Below the pieces are notes generated by a model. It made no database searches and had not been told where the DNA came from. It was given only the letters and a program-made list of their open reading frames with translations. From contig NW_027331028.1 in NCBI RefSeq assembly GCF_022965805.1, forward strand, positions 36,001 through 100,000: 64,000 nt of DNA, read 5' to 3'. Position numbers and translations under genes: made by a program. Source of the DNA: Primulina eburnea. Lineage: Eukaryota; Streptophyta; Magnoliopsida; Lamiales; Gesneriaceae. Within the stretch, counting starts at the first letter, position 1; each line of letters opens with the position of its first letter. This document shows positions 23,704 through 36,498 of the stretch, piece by piece.

Positions 23704-23937
23704 TATTCAATAGGCTTAAGTCTCATTCTCCTTAATGATTTCACGACTAACTCTCTGTTAAACCAATTGGTTAGCAGATCCACTATATTATCATTTGACT
23801 TTACATATTCAACAACGATAACTCCGGTTGAGGGTAGTTGTCTAATGGTATTGTGTTTATGCCATATATGTCTAGACTTATCATTATACGTATTGGTTTC
23901 TGCTCTTCAAATCGCAGATTGTCTATCGCAATGTATA
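23704..23937 (-). pseudogene. Copia-2 RNase H C-terminus
   Basis: Minus-strand frame reads YNDKSRHIWHKHNTIRQL, then STGVIVVEYVKSNDNIVD and RMRLKPIE before a stop. This is the usual end of a TNT1-type polyprotein, separated from the rest of RNase H by the solo LTR to its right. Confidence 0.85.
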
Positions 23938-26475
23938 TGTAGCGTCCCGAAAATCTGAAAGTCCACGTGAACCACGTGCAAATTATTAAATTTCTTTGGT
24001 ATTTTATGAAATTCTCTTAATGCATTAAAATGCGTGTTTATTAATTTGTGTTTAATTATTTTATGCAAGATTTTTGCATGATAAGATTTATCACACGATT
24101 TATTTTTATAAATTAAAGCAAGGTGTTTTTAAGTCGATTTTTGCAAAAAAGGATCTTATTAGGTTTTTTTACCCGCATGATTTTATTTTTAACGGTACGC
24201 TAATTTTATCGGATCGGGTGACGTTTTGAGGTTTCGGCGTATATTTTCAAAATCTTTCCAACACAAAATATTTTTCGAGAGTACATTTGGATATAATGAG
24301 CCTACTTTTAAACTTGTTGGGCTTAAAACCCTTTCAAACCCTTAATTATCATATTAGAGCCCATTAATGAGTTGATTAACCATTTAATTATTATATACTA
24401 AAACTTTAACCTCCCGTAACCCCTCCCCACAGCCGTTATACGTGCCTCCCCTTTCATAATTCCTCGGTATCAGAACACAACAGCTGAAGGCTTCGGTTCC
24501 CTCTTGGTTTGCAAAAGAAAAACTTCATCCGGGTCTCCATTTGCATCGTTTTTGTCTTCAAATCATCAAGGCATGCTTTGTACTTGTCCTTTCTGCATCA
24601 TACACGTTTATTATGTTGGTGATCATATCCGTGCGTGATAAACGCGATCTAGCTTTGTACAAGAAAATTCTCTCGATTTCCATGTGATTATGGTGTTTCC
24701 TTGGCCAACTCTCATATTTTCTGGTTTTGATGCAAGGGGCTGCTGTATTAGGATGACGAGGGGTTGTACAGATCGTGAATCATTGAGGTTAGGTACAACT
24801 GGGTGCATCGCGGTAGGGTTTTGATGCAACAGGGTGAGAGCCGATCGGGTACTGTGAGGTGTGAGGGGGTTCGATTCACATTGTTCTGCTACACCGACTG
24901 TGAGGGGCCTTCTCCAGCCTTGAACCAGACCCTGGTGGGTCTGATTTGGGGTCTGGAAGGGCTCGAACAACACTGGAGCGGTGGGACAATCGATTGGGCC
25001 AGGTAGTGACGCGTTGGTCTCGGTAGGAGGGCGGGTTGGGAATTTTCGCTTCCTAGCTTTTAGAAGCAAGCATGGGGCGGGTAGCTTGGCTCTGATAGGT
25101 GGCTTGGGATCTGGTCTAGGTCCTTGGTAGGCTGGTTTATGGCTGGAACGACGGGGTAGCTTGAGGCGTGAGTTTTCGAGAGATAGGTGAACATGAGGTG
25201 GTGTAATGGGATAGGACCGAGAGTTGATTTCAGGTTCTGAAAATTGAAGGCGTGGGTAGCAGCTTAATGACATTATTTTAGGGCCTATTAAGTGTTTTTA
25301 AGATATAGTAAAAGTTGGGGAAGTTTTGGATAAATGTTGAATTGAATCGGGTTGAAACCAGGGCACCGGTCCAAGTTTTTAAACGAATTAGATAAGCTGT
25401 GATTTTGGCTCGAGTTTACGTCTAGGAGTGATTTTAAAAATTTTTAGGATATTCTAAGGAGTTTTGTAAACTTCGGGTCAATTTTAGAGGTCCGGAGTTA
25501 AAACGACAATTTTTGAATTTCCAGGGGCAAAATGGTCATTTTGCACCCTGGTCCTGACAGCGCCCGGAGCACAAATATATGATATTTTAAATGTTTATGT
25601 ATCGTTTTTATGATTTTATGCAGTTACGATAAATACGTTGCATGCTTGGTTAAAGGAAAAGTTACGCATATGCATGTTTTTATTAAGTGATGAAAATGAT
25701 GCTATTTTTGAAGGATGAGAATTGGCTTTGACTGACGATGTATATGTATACGATGACATAAGATATGATGAGCTGAGGCCCGGGCTCAATGGGCGGATAA
25801 TGCAGTCGCTGATGTCCCCCGCCGTCGGGTACCACAGTTTTATAGATGGATGGATCCATCGATAGAGCTGATACGATAGAGCTGATACGAAATCACAACT
25901 AATGAACGGAATTCAATCAAAAAGAGAATGTATACGTTTATGAGGACATAATTTGACACGAGAATGAAAATGTATACGTATATGATGATATGAGATGACA
26001 CAATTTGACACGTTATGATTTTATACGACACGTTTATGTTATGCTTTTAAGTTCATGAAAGATATGTTGAGTATGATATTTTTCACTGCTGTGTGCTATG
26101 TATATGTACTTGTTATTCCTGGTACAGATTTGTTAAGTCTTTAGACTCACTAGGCGTGTGTGATACAGGTGAGCTTGATGGTGAGGGGACTGGAAGTGCC
26201 GAACTCTGAGTAGGCAGACCTGGTGCGGTGACACGACCCGAGGACCACATGTTTTCCGCATTACGATTTATGAGATTGAGAGGAGTTGAATATTTTTATA
26301 CGTTGATGATTTTAATATTTTTACTCATTTATGTTTACGCATGATTTTGGGATGAGTTTGGTTAATTTAAACTGCATTGTTTCTACTGTTAAATAATTAC
26401 GATCATTTTTAAATGTTATTTCAAAACTACGAGCTTTAAAAAAAATTCGCACTTGTAAAATGAGTAGACGTTTCA
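23938..26475 (+). mobile_element. Solo LTR of a Ty3/gypsy (chromovirus-like) element, 2.5 kb, inside copia-2
   Basis: Starts TGTAGCGTCCCGAAAATCTG and ends GTAGACGTTTCA. Flanked by GTATA (23933-23937) and ATATA (26476-26480), a target duplication with one mismatch. Copia RNase H coding resumes on both sides. Near its right end, CAGGTGAGCTTGATGGTGAG occupies the same place as the CAGGTGGGACAGGATCAGGG of the LTRs at 52116 and 58250, suggesting a related lineage. No internal region or primer site is present. Confidence 0.7.
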
Positions 26476-29400
26476 ATATATATATATATAGCCGACACAA
26501 GTTTCGCCCATCCTGAACATCATACAAGAATTGACATAGCCATTCAGCCTCTTCGGCACATTTTTCAAGAGCTATAATTACATACTCCATTGTGGATATG
26601 GCTATTAATGTTAGTTTAGAAGATTTTCATGCAATTGTTGTGCCTCCTAGAGTGAATACAAATCTGCTGGTAGACTTTGAATATTTCATTTAAGATATTC
26701 AGTTTGCATAACTGTATCCTTCAATAACTATATGGTATATGATATAGTGCAGTCCATGACCACGAGTGTACTTCAAATACATCAGCAATCTGACAATTTC
26801 TTTCCAGTGTTCAGCTCCTGGATTATTAGTGAATCTTTCTTACCGCATATGTTATGTTTGGTATTGTACAACTCATTAAGTACACAAGACTTCCAACTAT
26901 TCAAGAGTATTCTAATTGAAAGATATTATCGCTTTGTTTCTTTGATAGACGTTCACTCGAATCTATCAAATTTCTAGTCAATGTGGAATCATCCTTACTG
27001 AACTTTTCACAAATTATGTCAACATAATGAGATTGATTTAGAACTAGCCATTATGATGTTCTATGGAGTTTATTCCAAGGATTATATTGGATACGCCTAT
27101 ATCTTTCAAGTTGAATCTTAAATTGAAAACCTTCTTAGTGGATCTAATTATCTTATCATTACTTATGATGATAAGCATGTCATCTATGTATATACCTTTG
27201 TCGCATTACGTATATGCATTTGTCGCATTAACTGAATTTAAATTCATTTTCTATTATGAATTTATCAAATTTTTCGCGTCATTGCATTGGTGCTTGTTTT
27301 AGGACATATAGAGATTTTACTAGTTTACAAAACATTTTTACCTGTCCAAGCCCACAAAATCCCCCAAGTTTTTTCATGTAAATTTTCCTTCTAAATCTTC
27401 ATTTAGAAAAAAACTAACTTTACACTTGTTTGGTGTACTTCAAGATTCCACAAGGAGGCAATCACAAGTATAACATGAATATAGGTTATTCTCATTACAG
27501 GAGAATAAATGTCAAAATAATCAAACCTTTGACGTTGATGGTAGACCTTGATTACTAATTTGGCTTTATATTTATCTATGGTTCTATCTGATTTCATTTT
27601 CCATTTGAAAATCCATTTATAACCTAGTGGTTTGCTTCTCGGAGGAAGATTAACTAATTTCCATGTATGATTTTTAAAAATGGATTATATTTCAGAATCG
27701 GTGGTTTCTTTCCATTGAGGCACCTCAGATGAATCCATTGCTTCTTTGAAGCTTTGAAGTTCACTTTCCATAATGAATGTAATATAATCCGGACCAAATG
27801 ATTTTTCTACCCTAGCTCTTTTACTACGTCTGAGTTCAGCCTCATTATGAATTTCATGTTCTTTTTTCTTTGTCTCATATGATCTTTTAGAAAAGCTTAG
27901 TTCAACCATATATTTGCATGGAAACACATGTTCAAAGAACAAAGTATTTTTTGATTCCATTGTCGTATTCTAATGAATATTAGGTAATTGAAATTAATGT
28001 ATAAGTACATGATAAGCGCTACAGTTTTTTGCATATTCAATGAAAATACAGTCAACAGTTTTTGGTCCTATTTTTAGCATCTTTGGAGTGGGCATTGCTA
28101 TCTGGTAAGACACTCTCACATTCGCAGGTAGGAAGGAGTTCTTCTTTTCCATAAATCATATTGATTTTTATCTTGCTTCTTTCATAGCACCTTATTTAAA
28201 AATTAATTTGCTGCTAGAACAGCTTCTCCCACATATTTTGTGATAAACCAGAATTCAATAACAGTGCATTCATCATTTTTTTCAAAGTGCAATTCTATTT
28301 CTTTGCAATGTCATTTTGCTGAGGAGAATAAGTTACAATTTCTTTGTGTCTAATACCATGTTGAGATCAAAACTCAGTAAATGAAAAATCATATTCACTT
28401 TCACGATAATTTCTTAGAACCTTAATTTTTTGTTAAGTTGAATGTCAACTTTACTTTTGTATATGCCAAATTTTGCTATTACTTCATATTTACTTTTGAG
28501 TAGATTCACACAACAAAATCTTGTGCTATCATTGACAAAGGTAATAAAATATTTATTTCAGCCACGTGTTTGCACTTTTTAAAATCACATACATATGTGT
28601 AAATTAGATCAAGGGGTTCGTTATTTCTTTCAATGGTTTGGAAAGATGGTCTTATTATTTTTCACCTCAACAAAAATTTTGCATTTGTGTTGTTTATCGA
28701 TTCGGAATGTAGAATAGTTTTTAAGTTAATTAATCTACAAATAGTATCATAAGAAACATGTCCTAGTCTACCATGTCGCAAAATGGAAGACTCGAGCAAG
28801 TAAGCAGAAAAATTCATTTCATTAATCACGGGTTTAATTGTCACTACATTGAGTTTCAACAGACCATCACTTACATAATCTTTGCTAACAAACATTTCAT
28901 TCTTAGACAAAAATAATATTGTCTGACTCAAAGACAATGTGAAAACCATGCTTGTTTAACAGCGAATCGGACACTAAATTCTTTCGAACCGCTGACACAT
29001 GCAATACATTGTATTGAGAGTCAGCTCTTTCCGAGACATCATTTTCAATAACACTTTTCCTTATCCCTTGATATCTGAGGTAGAAGAGTTTCCCATAAAT
29101 AGTTTTCACATTTCTTTGATTCATCCAAAGATGCAAATATGCTCTTATCGGAGCAAGCATGACGGGTGGTACCAGTATCGATCCAACACTCCCTTGAATT
29201 TGATCCAGCCATATTCACTTCATAAATGATAGCACATAAGCTCATGTAGCCTCTTTATATGTTCTCTACAACATTAACCTCATGATTTCTTTTTGGCTTT
29301 TTGCATTCAGTAGCCTTGTGGTAGCACTTCCCATGAAATTTTTCTCGAACGTATCTTTAATAGATCCCAACTTAAAACCTCCACCAGTAAATTTCATTGC

Positions 29401-29797
29401 CTTTGAGCTTTGTCCGTGTTCAACAATATTGGCCCTAGCCACGATAGGATTGAGAAAACTTTCTTCAGATACCTTGTTATTTTCTTCAATACGAAGCTTA
29501 AGAACCAGTTCCTCTATATTCATCTCCTTTTGTCCTGCTCCAGATAATTCTTGAAATCATTCCAAGCAGGAGGCAATTTTTCAATGATAGCTGCCACTTG
29601 GAAAGTTTTCACTAAACACCATGCCCTCCATGTGAATATCGTGCAAGATCATTTGGAGTTATTGAACCTAGCTAATCACCATTATGGAGTCGATCATCTT
29701 CTAGTCCAAGAATCTGCCAAAAATAAATTTCTTGGCCTTGGAATCCTCGGTTTTATATTTCCGATGCCGAGCTATCTTTTTTTCAATATACACATTG
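26476..29797 (-). pseudogene. Copia-2 gag (3' part), protease, integrase, RT and RNase H, degenerate
   Basis: Read on the minus strand from right to left: gag tail with VFSENFQVAAIIEKLPPAWN (near 29600), a damaged zinc-knuckle region (29266-29523), protease WIDTGTTRHACSDKS (29150), pre-integrase LLESSILRHGRLGHVSYDT (28760), a poor integrase (28060-28650), the hinge with SKRARVEKSFGPDYITF (27800), RT start (27400-27600), RT catalytic YIDDMLIIS (about 27170) and RNase H (26500-26850, ending at the solo LTR). Many stops and frameshifts; not expressed as a protein. It belongs to the same protein family as copia-1. Confidence 0.85.
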
Positions 29798-30624
29798 TAA
29801 ATCTGATATGAATCTGATTATGCGTGAAAGGCAAACACGTTCTAGACATAATCGCGCCCTCAGTTCAATGAATAAAAAGATTTTCTACAAACCCCGATAT
29901 TTATCTTTGAAACAAGTAACGTGATATTCACCACTAAATGGCGTGGTTTAGTAACAAATAACACAAATAAGACAATTGATCTCAAGGAACCTTCGAAGAA
30001 CTGATCTTTGACAATCCTCGTGAAGAACAATCGAAAAACATAAAAAAATATTAAAATTTGTTAAGTTTGATTTTAATGAACACACATATGTGTAAACAAA
30101 ACCAAATATTTTGGAGAGAAAATATTCTTCAAATATATGATCAAATTGCTTAATTTTCGTGCCTTACAAGATATATATATAAGAAAATACAAAAAAAACC
30201 AAACAAAACTATGGAAAACTGGCCATTACGCGTTGAAAACATGCTAATGCTCCTATGGTTCTGTACTATGCGCCTTGGTCTGCATAGTGTGTGCGGTGTG
30301 CGCAAGGGGCATGTGGTAGCACTCTACGGGCGTGCTGCTGTGCATACCTTGCTGCCTCTGTTTGTTGTTGGATGCTTCCGAGTGCACGGTTGCGCTTTCG
30401 TGATTCGTAGATGTGGGCCAAGTGATGTGTCTCGTGTCATTTTACACTCGAATCTTGGTAGATTGATAATATTCCATTAAGTGCTTCATTTAACTCCGTT
30501 AATCGCTTGAATATGCTTGATTCTTCGTCTTCAATCACCATCACGCTTGTACATTCAAGACAACAAAGCTTCTTGAAATTCCTTACAAGTTTTAGCACGT
30601 AATGCCGGGTCAGATTCATATCAT
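29798..30624 (-). repeat. Complete LTR of the deleted gypsy element (827 bp)
   Basis: TG/CA termini with an unusually long inverted end pair (TGATATGAATCTGA / TCAGATTCATATCA). A GC-rich patch (30220-30430) interrupts the AT-rich sequence. Repeated in part at 32121-32514. Confidence 0.65.
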
Positions 30625-31279
30625 ACTACCCTTTTTCGAAAAGATTTGTCTTCAAATCTTTGCTACCTTCACAAAGAAAAAGCAAGTTAGTAACACAAGA
30701 ATTATATTATCAACACGCTTACCTTTCAACTCTAGCTTGTAGGCGCTATGTTCCACCTGCTCCATCAACCATAGAAATCCCAACTCGATGGTTTCATTCG
30801 CCATGTATTCATCAATTACACCAGATAAAAAACAACAAACGAAACCAAATTATAGTAATAAGACCTCATTATGCTTCGTGGAAATTAAGTTCCCCTTCTT
30901 AGACCTAGTTAACCACACAAAAAAACCCATACAAGTATATGGCCTTTGATATCTAGGAATAAGGATTAGTTCAAGCAATATACAAGAATCTAGCATAGAT
31001 GTCATTTTCCTATATGCAATGCATTTTTCATCAACCCACTTAACATCTCTTCATATGTAGCCGTAATAGAAATTTATGTGACTTATCCATGATCCTCAAT
31101 GTAATTATTTGATTCATCACAAGACTTCAAAATTTTATCATCACTAAATCCCACCAATTTGGAAACTTATGATAAATAAAAAAATCACAATATTTACATG
31201 CAATTTCTCACTATTTTTAATCACATAAAATTTAAAAATACAAGTTCAAATTAACCCAGATATCCTAATTCCACATTCG

Positions 31280-31624
31280 TTATGCTTCCTCCAAAATCTT
31301 GAAACAAGACATAATAGGATTAAGGTTTGGAAGTAAGATATACTTTATATTCGTTGTATTAACAAATACTCTTACCTCACCTTGATTGTTTTTGAAAACA
31401 CATAGATCAATGCATGGTATTCCTTTGTCACCGATACTCGTTTCCCTCCTGAACATGACATCTCCAAGATCCTGCAAAGAAGAGATTGAACCAGATATAT
31501 CATGACAATGTAAATAAAACTCTTTGTACAAAGATACCTGAAGAGGTTTATACAAAAACAAATATCTCTCAACCTCATTTTTTTGGGCTATCGGTTTGAT
31601 TTTTTCAACATCTTTATCGGCCAC
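31280..31624 (-). pseudogene. Gypsy pol fragment (linker before RT)
   Basis: 114 codons with LYKPLQVSLYKEFYLHCHD and SSLQDLGDVMF, resembling the spacer between protease and RT in Ty3/gypsy polyproteins (LYKE...LLQEFEDVFP type). No RT catalytic motif remains. Confidence 0.45.
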
Positions 31625-31769
31625 TTTTTATTTTTCATCACATCCGACCTCATTTTCTATTCTTTTTTCGGATTTCTCACATTTCTTTCACTCACTTCAT
31701 GAAATTCCAATTGATCATCAATAACTTCTTTTAGATTCAATTGAACAAGGGGGACACATTCTTTTACTA

Positions 31770-32121
31770 AACTGTCGCTGGCGACGGCTTTTGTCTAAAT
31801 CATCGCTATTTTAACAAAGGTTCACTAAAACTGTTGTTGTTTTTCTAAAAAAACACGCTAATCCATATCGGTTCACTAAAATCATTGTCGTTTCTCCAAA
31901 AAAACATGCTAATCCACAACAATTTTAAAAAATCATTGTCGTTTATCCAAAAAAACACGCCAATCCACAACAGTTTTGAAAACCATTGTCGTTTGTCCAA
32001 AAACACGCTAATCGACAATAGTTGGTTTTTGTTAAAACCGTTGTTAAAAGTAAAAACACAACGGTTTTCCAATAAACCGTTGTCTTTTGAGTGTTTTTGA
32101 AGGCATATTTTCTTGTAGTAT
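31770..32121 (-). mobile_element. CACTA (En/Spm) transposon end with subterminal repeats
   Basis: The right end read on the minus strand is TACTACAAGAAAATATGCC, one base from the canonical CACTACAAGAAAA terminus. Inside it lie CCGTTGT/ACAACGG motifs in both orientations and four to five diverged copies of a roughly 57-bp unit with CATTGTCGTTT, CCAAAAAAACACGC and TAATCCACAAC, typical subterminal repeats. The left terminus and any transposase are absent. Confidence 0.6.
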
Positions 32122-32514
32122 ATAATCAAAGTTCTTAATTTCGAGCATAACAAGATATATTATATCATAAAATACCAAAAGAACAAAACAAAACTATGGA
32201 AAACCCTAATTCAACCTAAAATCCGCGTCACGGGATGCCGGTGCATTGAAAATGCGCTGCTATATGCATGCTTCTGTCCTAAAATATGCATCATAGCTGC
32301 GCGTTCATGCTGTGCGGGTGCGCTCAAACTGTTGTCTCCTAGGTCATTTTGTATTCGAATGTTTGGTAGCTCAACACGATTCCTCTAAGTGTTTCCTTCA
32401 ACTCCTTTAATAGCTTCATCATCAATCACCATTAAGCTTTTACGTTCAAGACAACAAAACTTCTTGAAATTCCTTCAAAATATTAAAACGTAATACCCAG
32501 TCAGATTCATATCA

Positions 32515-32850
32515 TAATCAATCAGACCTTTCATTTTATAATTTCTACACAAGAAATCTGAAAGATGCCATGCATTAATAGCACTAGCAGTTTGTACATC
32601 TCCATCAACCCATCTTGTTGGGAGCATCATCAGTGAGGAACCGTGGTGAGATAGAAGAACATCTTCTGTTGCAACATTTTGAAATTTGAGTCGAATTTCT
32701 CCGGCTTATCAGCATGGTTCATAGGTATTGTAGCGGCATGAGAAATGACTTGATAAACGAGGAAGTGACCTTTGGCATATTCAAGTCATTCAAATCAGTA
32801 AGCATATCTGAAACAAATCACATAATGAGTATGCCGAGTTTGTTTATTAT
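32515..32850 (-). pseudogene. Copia-2 gag N-terminus
   Basis: Minus strand reads ADKPEKFDSNFKMLQQKMFF, then YLTTV and, after stops, HLSDFLCRNYKMKGLID. This matches copia-1 gag (EKPEKFTGVDFKRWQEKMLF; WNHSDFLCRNYVLNGLAD). It joins the gag tail at 29797 once the gypsy element is removed. Confidence 0.8.
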
Positions 32851-33358
32851 TGTTCGCCAAAAAAATGTAACCAATATTAAATATAGGAAATGAATATAGT
32901 TTTTTACAAACCAAAATTTACAACGTGATTAGAATATAAAATCAATTTTAGACACAATAGGTCTAATGCCGAATTCAAACAAAATTAATCGATAAAAAAT
33001 TAACTAAGTTTCTTATGGAATTGATGAACCTCACACTATAAAGAGAGCTTGTCTGTCAAAACAGTTGCACCAGTACATAAACAAACAAAAAAACTACCAG
33101 ACAAATATACTGCGACATATAATAGAATAACATTAGAAATATGATACAACAATACTAATTTGTATGAGAAAAATAACGAAACAAACAAACATATACCTAT
33201 AACAAAGTATACTTTCCTTAAAACAGATTATCTTCTATATGACAGGTCTGATGATCAATAAAACATAAGTTTTCTGGTATATAACCAATAGTGAATTAAG
33301 CGTCAATTCGCTACTTCGACGAATTCAAATTGTACATTTATTTTATCGTCAAAACTCA
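32851..33358 (-). repeat. 5' LTR remnant of copia-2
   Basis: Aligns with 22448-22955 (for example TAGACACAATAGGTCTA and CATATAATAGAATAAC in both). The U3 part that should lie to the right is missing. Its cut end is about 280 bp before the apyrase start codon. Confidence 0.75.
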
Positions 33359-33612
33359 AATATGTTTTTTGTGTACATGTATGTATAGGAAGATATAAAT
33401 GCTACAAAATAACGTACATTTGGCTTGATTAACACAAACATTCCACACGTGAGAATTTTGATAAACTACACTTTTGACTGCACCGAATCCCAATTTGGTC
33501 AGATCAGAAGAAGGGGAAGAGCTGGAGCCTTTACAGGAGACGCAGCCCTTGAAGCCCGGCGGAGGAAACGGCCAAATCCGATATCGATCTCCATCGGCTG
33601 CTGAGCTTTTGG

Positions 33613-33648
33613 ATGCGCACATTGATCAGATTCAGATGGAGAAGATGA
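33613..33648 (+). promoter_or_regulatory. Upstream ORF overlapping the apyrase start
   Basis: ATG at 33613, out of frame with apyrase, 11 codons ([11 protein letters not shown]) ending at TGA 33646-33648. It overlaps both candidate apyrase starts (33636 and 33645). Its context is weak (T at -3, C at +4), so leaky scanning is likely. Relevant only if transcription begins upstream of 33613. Confidence 0.4.
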
Positions 33649-36437
33649 CCAAGCGCAACCGGCAGCAGCAGGACTCTTTCTCCGACAAGATCCAGAGGTG
33701 GCGTGGCGTCATCTTGTTGCTCTTGGTCCCTCTCATCCTCATCTCCTTCGTGCTCTTTGTCGGTCCCTCCAGGCCTGCTTCTGATTCCATTGATTTCTAT
33801 TCCCGCAAATTCTCTCCCGATTTCTTGGCCCATAAATATGCGGTTATTTTCGATGCCGGGAGTTCTGGTAGTAGGGTTCACGTTTTTTGTTTCAATCAGC
33901 AGCTGGATCTCGTGCCCATGGGGAAAGAGCTTGAGCTTTTTCGATCGGTATGTGCAATTCCTTCCATTTTCTATTTGTCTTTGACTTCAATGAGACATTA
34001 ATTTTCTACTACAAATTGGTGAATTTGATGGATGATGTTATTGATGGTTATCACTCTTGATCTAATTCATTTTCCGCCTTGTGTTTTTATACGTTTGCGA
34101 TCTGTAATGTTTACCTGTCTAGATTGACTTTAATCTTGTAGATCCAACCAGGTCTGAGTAGTTATGCAAGCGATCCCACGGCTGCGGCTGATTCTCTCTC
34201 GTCACTTCTTGAAGAAGCCGAAGCGGCAGTTCCACAAGAGTTGCGACGCAACACTCCTGTTAGAGTTGGGGTAGGAAAATTTGAAAAAATGTGGCCGAAT
34301 GATTCTCGTATACTATTGACATTGTTTAGTTTCTTTCACCTTGTACACTGATTTGTTCTGCTGATGTAATGATGTTTACCTAGGCCACTGCTGGTCTGAG
34401 GCAATTGGAAGGCGATGCATCCGACCGGATTTTGCAAGCGGTGACTTCTTAAATCAAATCATACTTAATAAAATTATATTTTCTTGTTTCTTTCTGGAAG
34501 TTTTAGTGGAGTCACACTTCTGAATTCTTTGCAAAGGTAAGGGACTTTTTAAAGAACAAAGGGTCCCTAAAGTCCAAGCCTGATTGGGTCACAGTTTTGG
34601 ATGGAAATCAGGAAGGTGCCTATCAATGGGTATGTTGAACCATAACTTTTTTGTATCTTTATTTGTCGAGGAAGTGTTAATCAGTGTTTAACAGTGTAGA
34701 ATATCTTATTCAAGTGATATTTTTGTTGGCAGAGCTTGGTAAAGATAAAATCAATCTGTAATTGTTGACATTATCCATCAAGTTATTGAAACCTATTTTG
34801 CAGTCAGGATGGTGTTTTAATTTTTTTTTTATCATATGCTACCGTGGTACCTCTAGGGTATAAAGATAGCGTGTTAGAAAGTTTAAAGTTCCAAAAGAAT
34901 TGTTCTCAGTTAGTAATTTCATGTTTTAAAAATAAAATCACATTTTCTTTAATTTTTGCCTATCTAAATTTAAGTGGTAAAATAACTTGAATTGTTGCTT
35001 TGAAGTGTAAAAGAATTTTATTTAATTTTTTTCGTTGTCATGCATTTATATAAGAATCAACTACTTTTACCAACAACTAGCTTCAGGCAACGAAGTTGGC
35101 AAGAAACAATTTATTATATATATATATAGGTTTGTGAGAGTGGTATGTGTATTTTTGGGGCAGGGGTGGTGTCAATGCAATTTTACTAGTATCAGTTGAG
35201 GTTTTATGAGAATTAAGCTATCTTTAATTTGTTTGAAGAAAGTATATGGGTTTAAATGAATGGGTATGGATAGATGCCTTGGTTTTAGAAACGATATTCA
35301 AAGGTATATCTGTTATATTTCTTTTAGGCCAAGGTCTAGAATAGCCATATTAACCAAAGCCCCATCGGTTGTTCTGAATGTAGTCCAACTGGGGCTCAAA
35401 AACAGAGTTTGCTCCAAGTATTTCAGATAATTAGCATAGAGTAGCATAGTTGAAAATAGAAGTAGAATATTTATATTATTTGTGTCTGCGATAGTTTTGT
35501 ATGAAAACTTGTATAATATGAATATAATTTACTTTATCATCAACTCACCAGAGACTCTCTTGGGCTTATCCTGATATCTGCATTTACTTGCAGGTGACTA
35601 TTAATTATTTGCTTGGAAATTTGGGCAAAAAATACTCTAGTACTGTTGGTGTAGTGGATCTTGGGGGTGGTTCTGTGCAAATGGCATATGCCATCTCAGA
35701 GGAAGATGCTGCAAAAGCTCCAAGAATAACAGGTGGAGAAGACTCTTATGTGCAGGAAATGTATCTCAAAGGAAGAAAATATCACCTTTATGTTCACAGG
35801 TCTCTTGTAACAAGGGGATTATTACCTTCGAGTTTTTGTTTCTTAATTGACTTTTGGATCTTTGATGGTTGTGTGTTTGTTTGGAGACTCTATTGAAATA
35901 GCTCCGCTTCTTATCATGGAGATTATATTTTTTTGCTTATAAGCTAAATGAGAAGCCTAATAGCATTGGAAAATTTATATTTAGTACCTAGTTTGATATA
36001 TGGTTATTCCTGCTTGCAGTTACCTGCACTATGGTTTACTCGCTGCTCGAGCTGAGATTCTGAAGTTGAAGGGAGAGCCTGGCAATCCATGCATATTAGC
36101 GGGTTATAATGGTATGTACAAGTTTACTTTACTGGATTTGGTGTTACTATTTTGCTTCCCAATAAACCGCCCCCAATGTTGCATGGATACGGGTATCGTA
36201 CCGTATCGAATACGATACAGATATAACGATACGGCAAATTTTGAAAATATAAGATACGATACGGCTATGATATAACAATTATTAAAAAATATATAAATAT
36301 TATATATATATATATATATATATTTCTACCATATATTTAAACAAATATTTATATCTCTACTATATATTTACACAAATATTTATATCTCTAAAATTTTTAA
36401 ATTTTAATACATAAATATTTGTGTAAATATATTGTAG

Positions 36438-36498
<61 letters not shown>

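Larger units (their letters stand above)
29798..32514 (-). mobile_element. Deleted Ty3/gypsy element inside copia-2 gag
   Basis: Left LTR 29798-30624 starts TGATATGAATCTGATTATGC and ends GTCAGATTCATATCA. The right side repeats its last 400 to 480 bp at 32121-32514 with the same end. Flanks AAATC and TAATC are a target duplication with one mismatch, and copia gag reads on across the gap. The internal part (30625-31770) is only about 1.1 kb and contains a pol fragment. The left part of the right LTR is missing, where a CACTA end sits. A purine-rich AAAAAGGGTAGTA beside the left LTR on the minus strand fits a polypurine tract. Confidence 0.65.
22448..33358 (-). mobile_element. Ty1/copia element copia-2, minus strand, old and broken by insertions
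   Basis: The 3' LTR (22448-23203) is at the left and the remnant of the 5' LTR (32851-33358) at the right, in the same orientation and alignable over about 500 bp. Between them, on the minus strand, are gag, protease, integrase, RT and RNase H in the copia order, all with stops and shifts. Removing the solo LTR 23938-26475 and the gypsy element 29798-32514 rejoins coding sequence cleanly at both points. The right end is cut at 33358, just upstream of the apyrase gene, so no target duplication can be checked. Confidence 0.85.

Noticed and set aside
24623..25273. 216-codon minus-strand ORF
   Set aside because: Lies inside the solo LTR 23938-26475, proline-rich low-complexity translation, no recognisable domain; a GC-rich patch keeps it open by chance.
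33474..33635. N-terminal extension of apyrase
   Set aside because: In frame but has no ATG; plant apyrases of this type begin close to the transmembrane segment.
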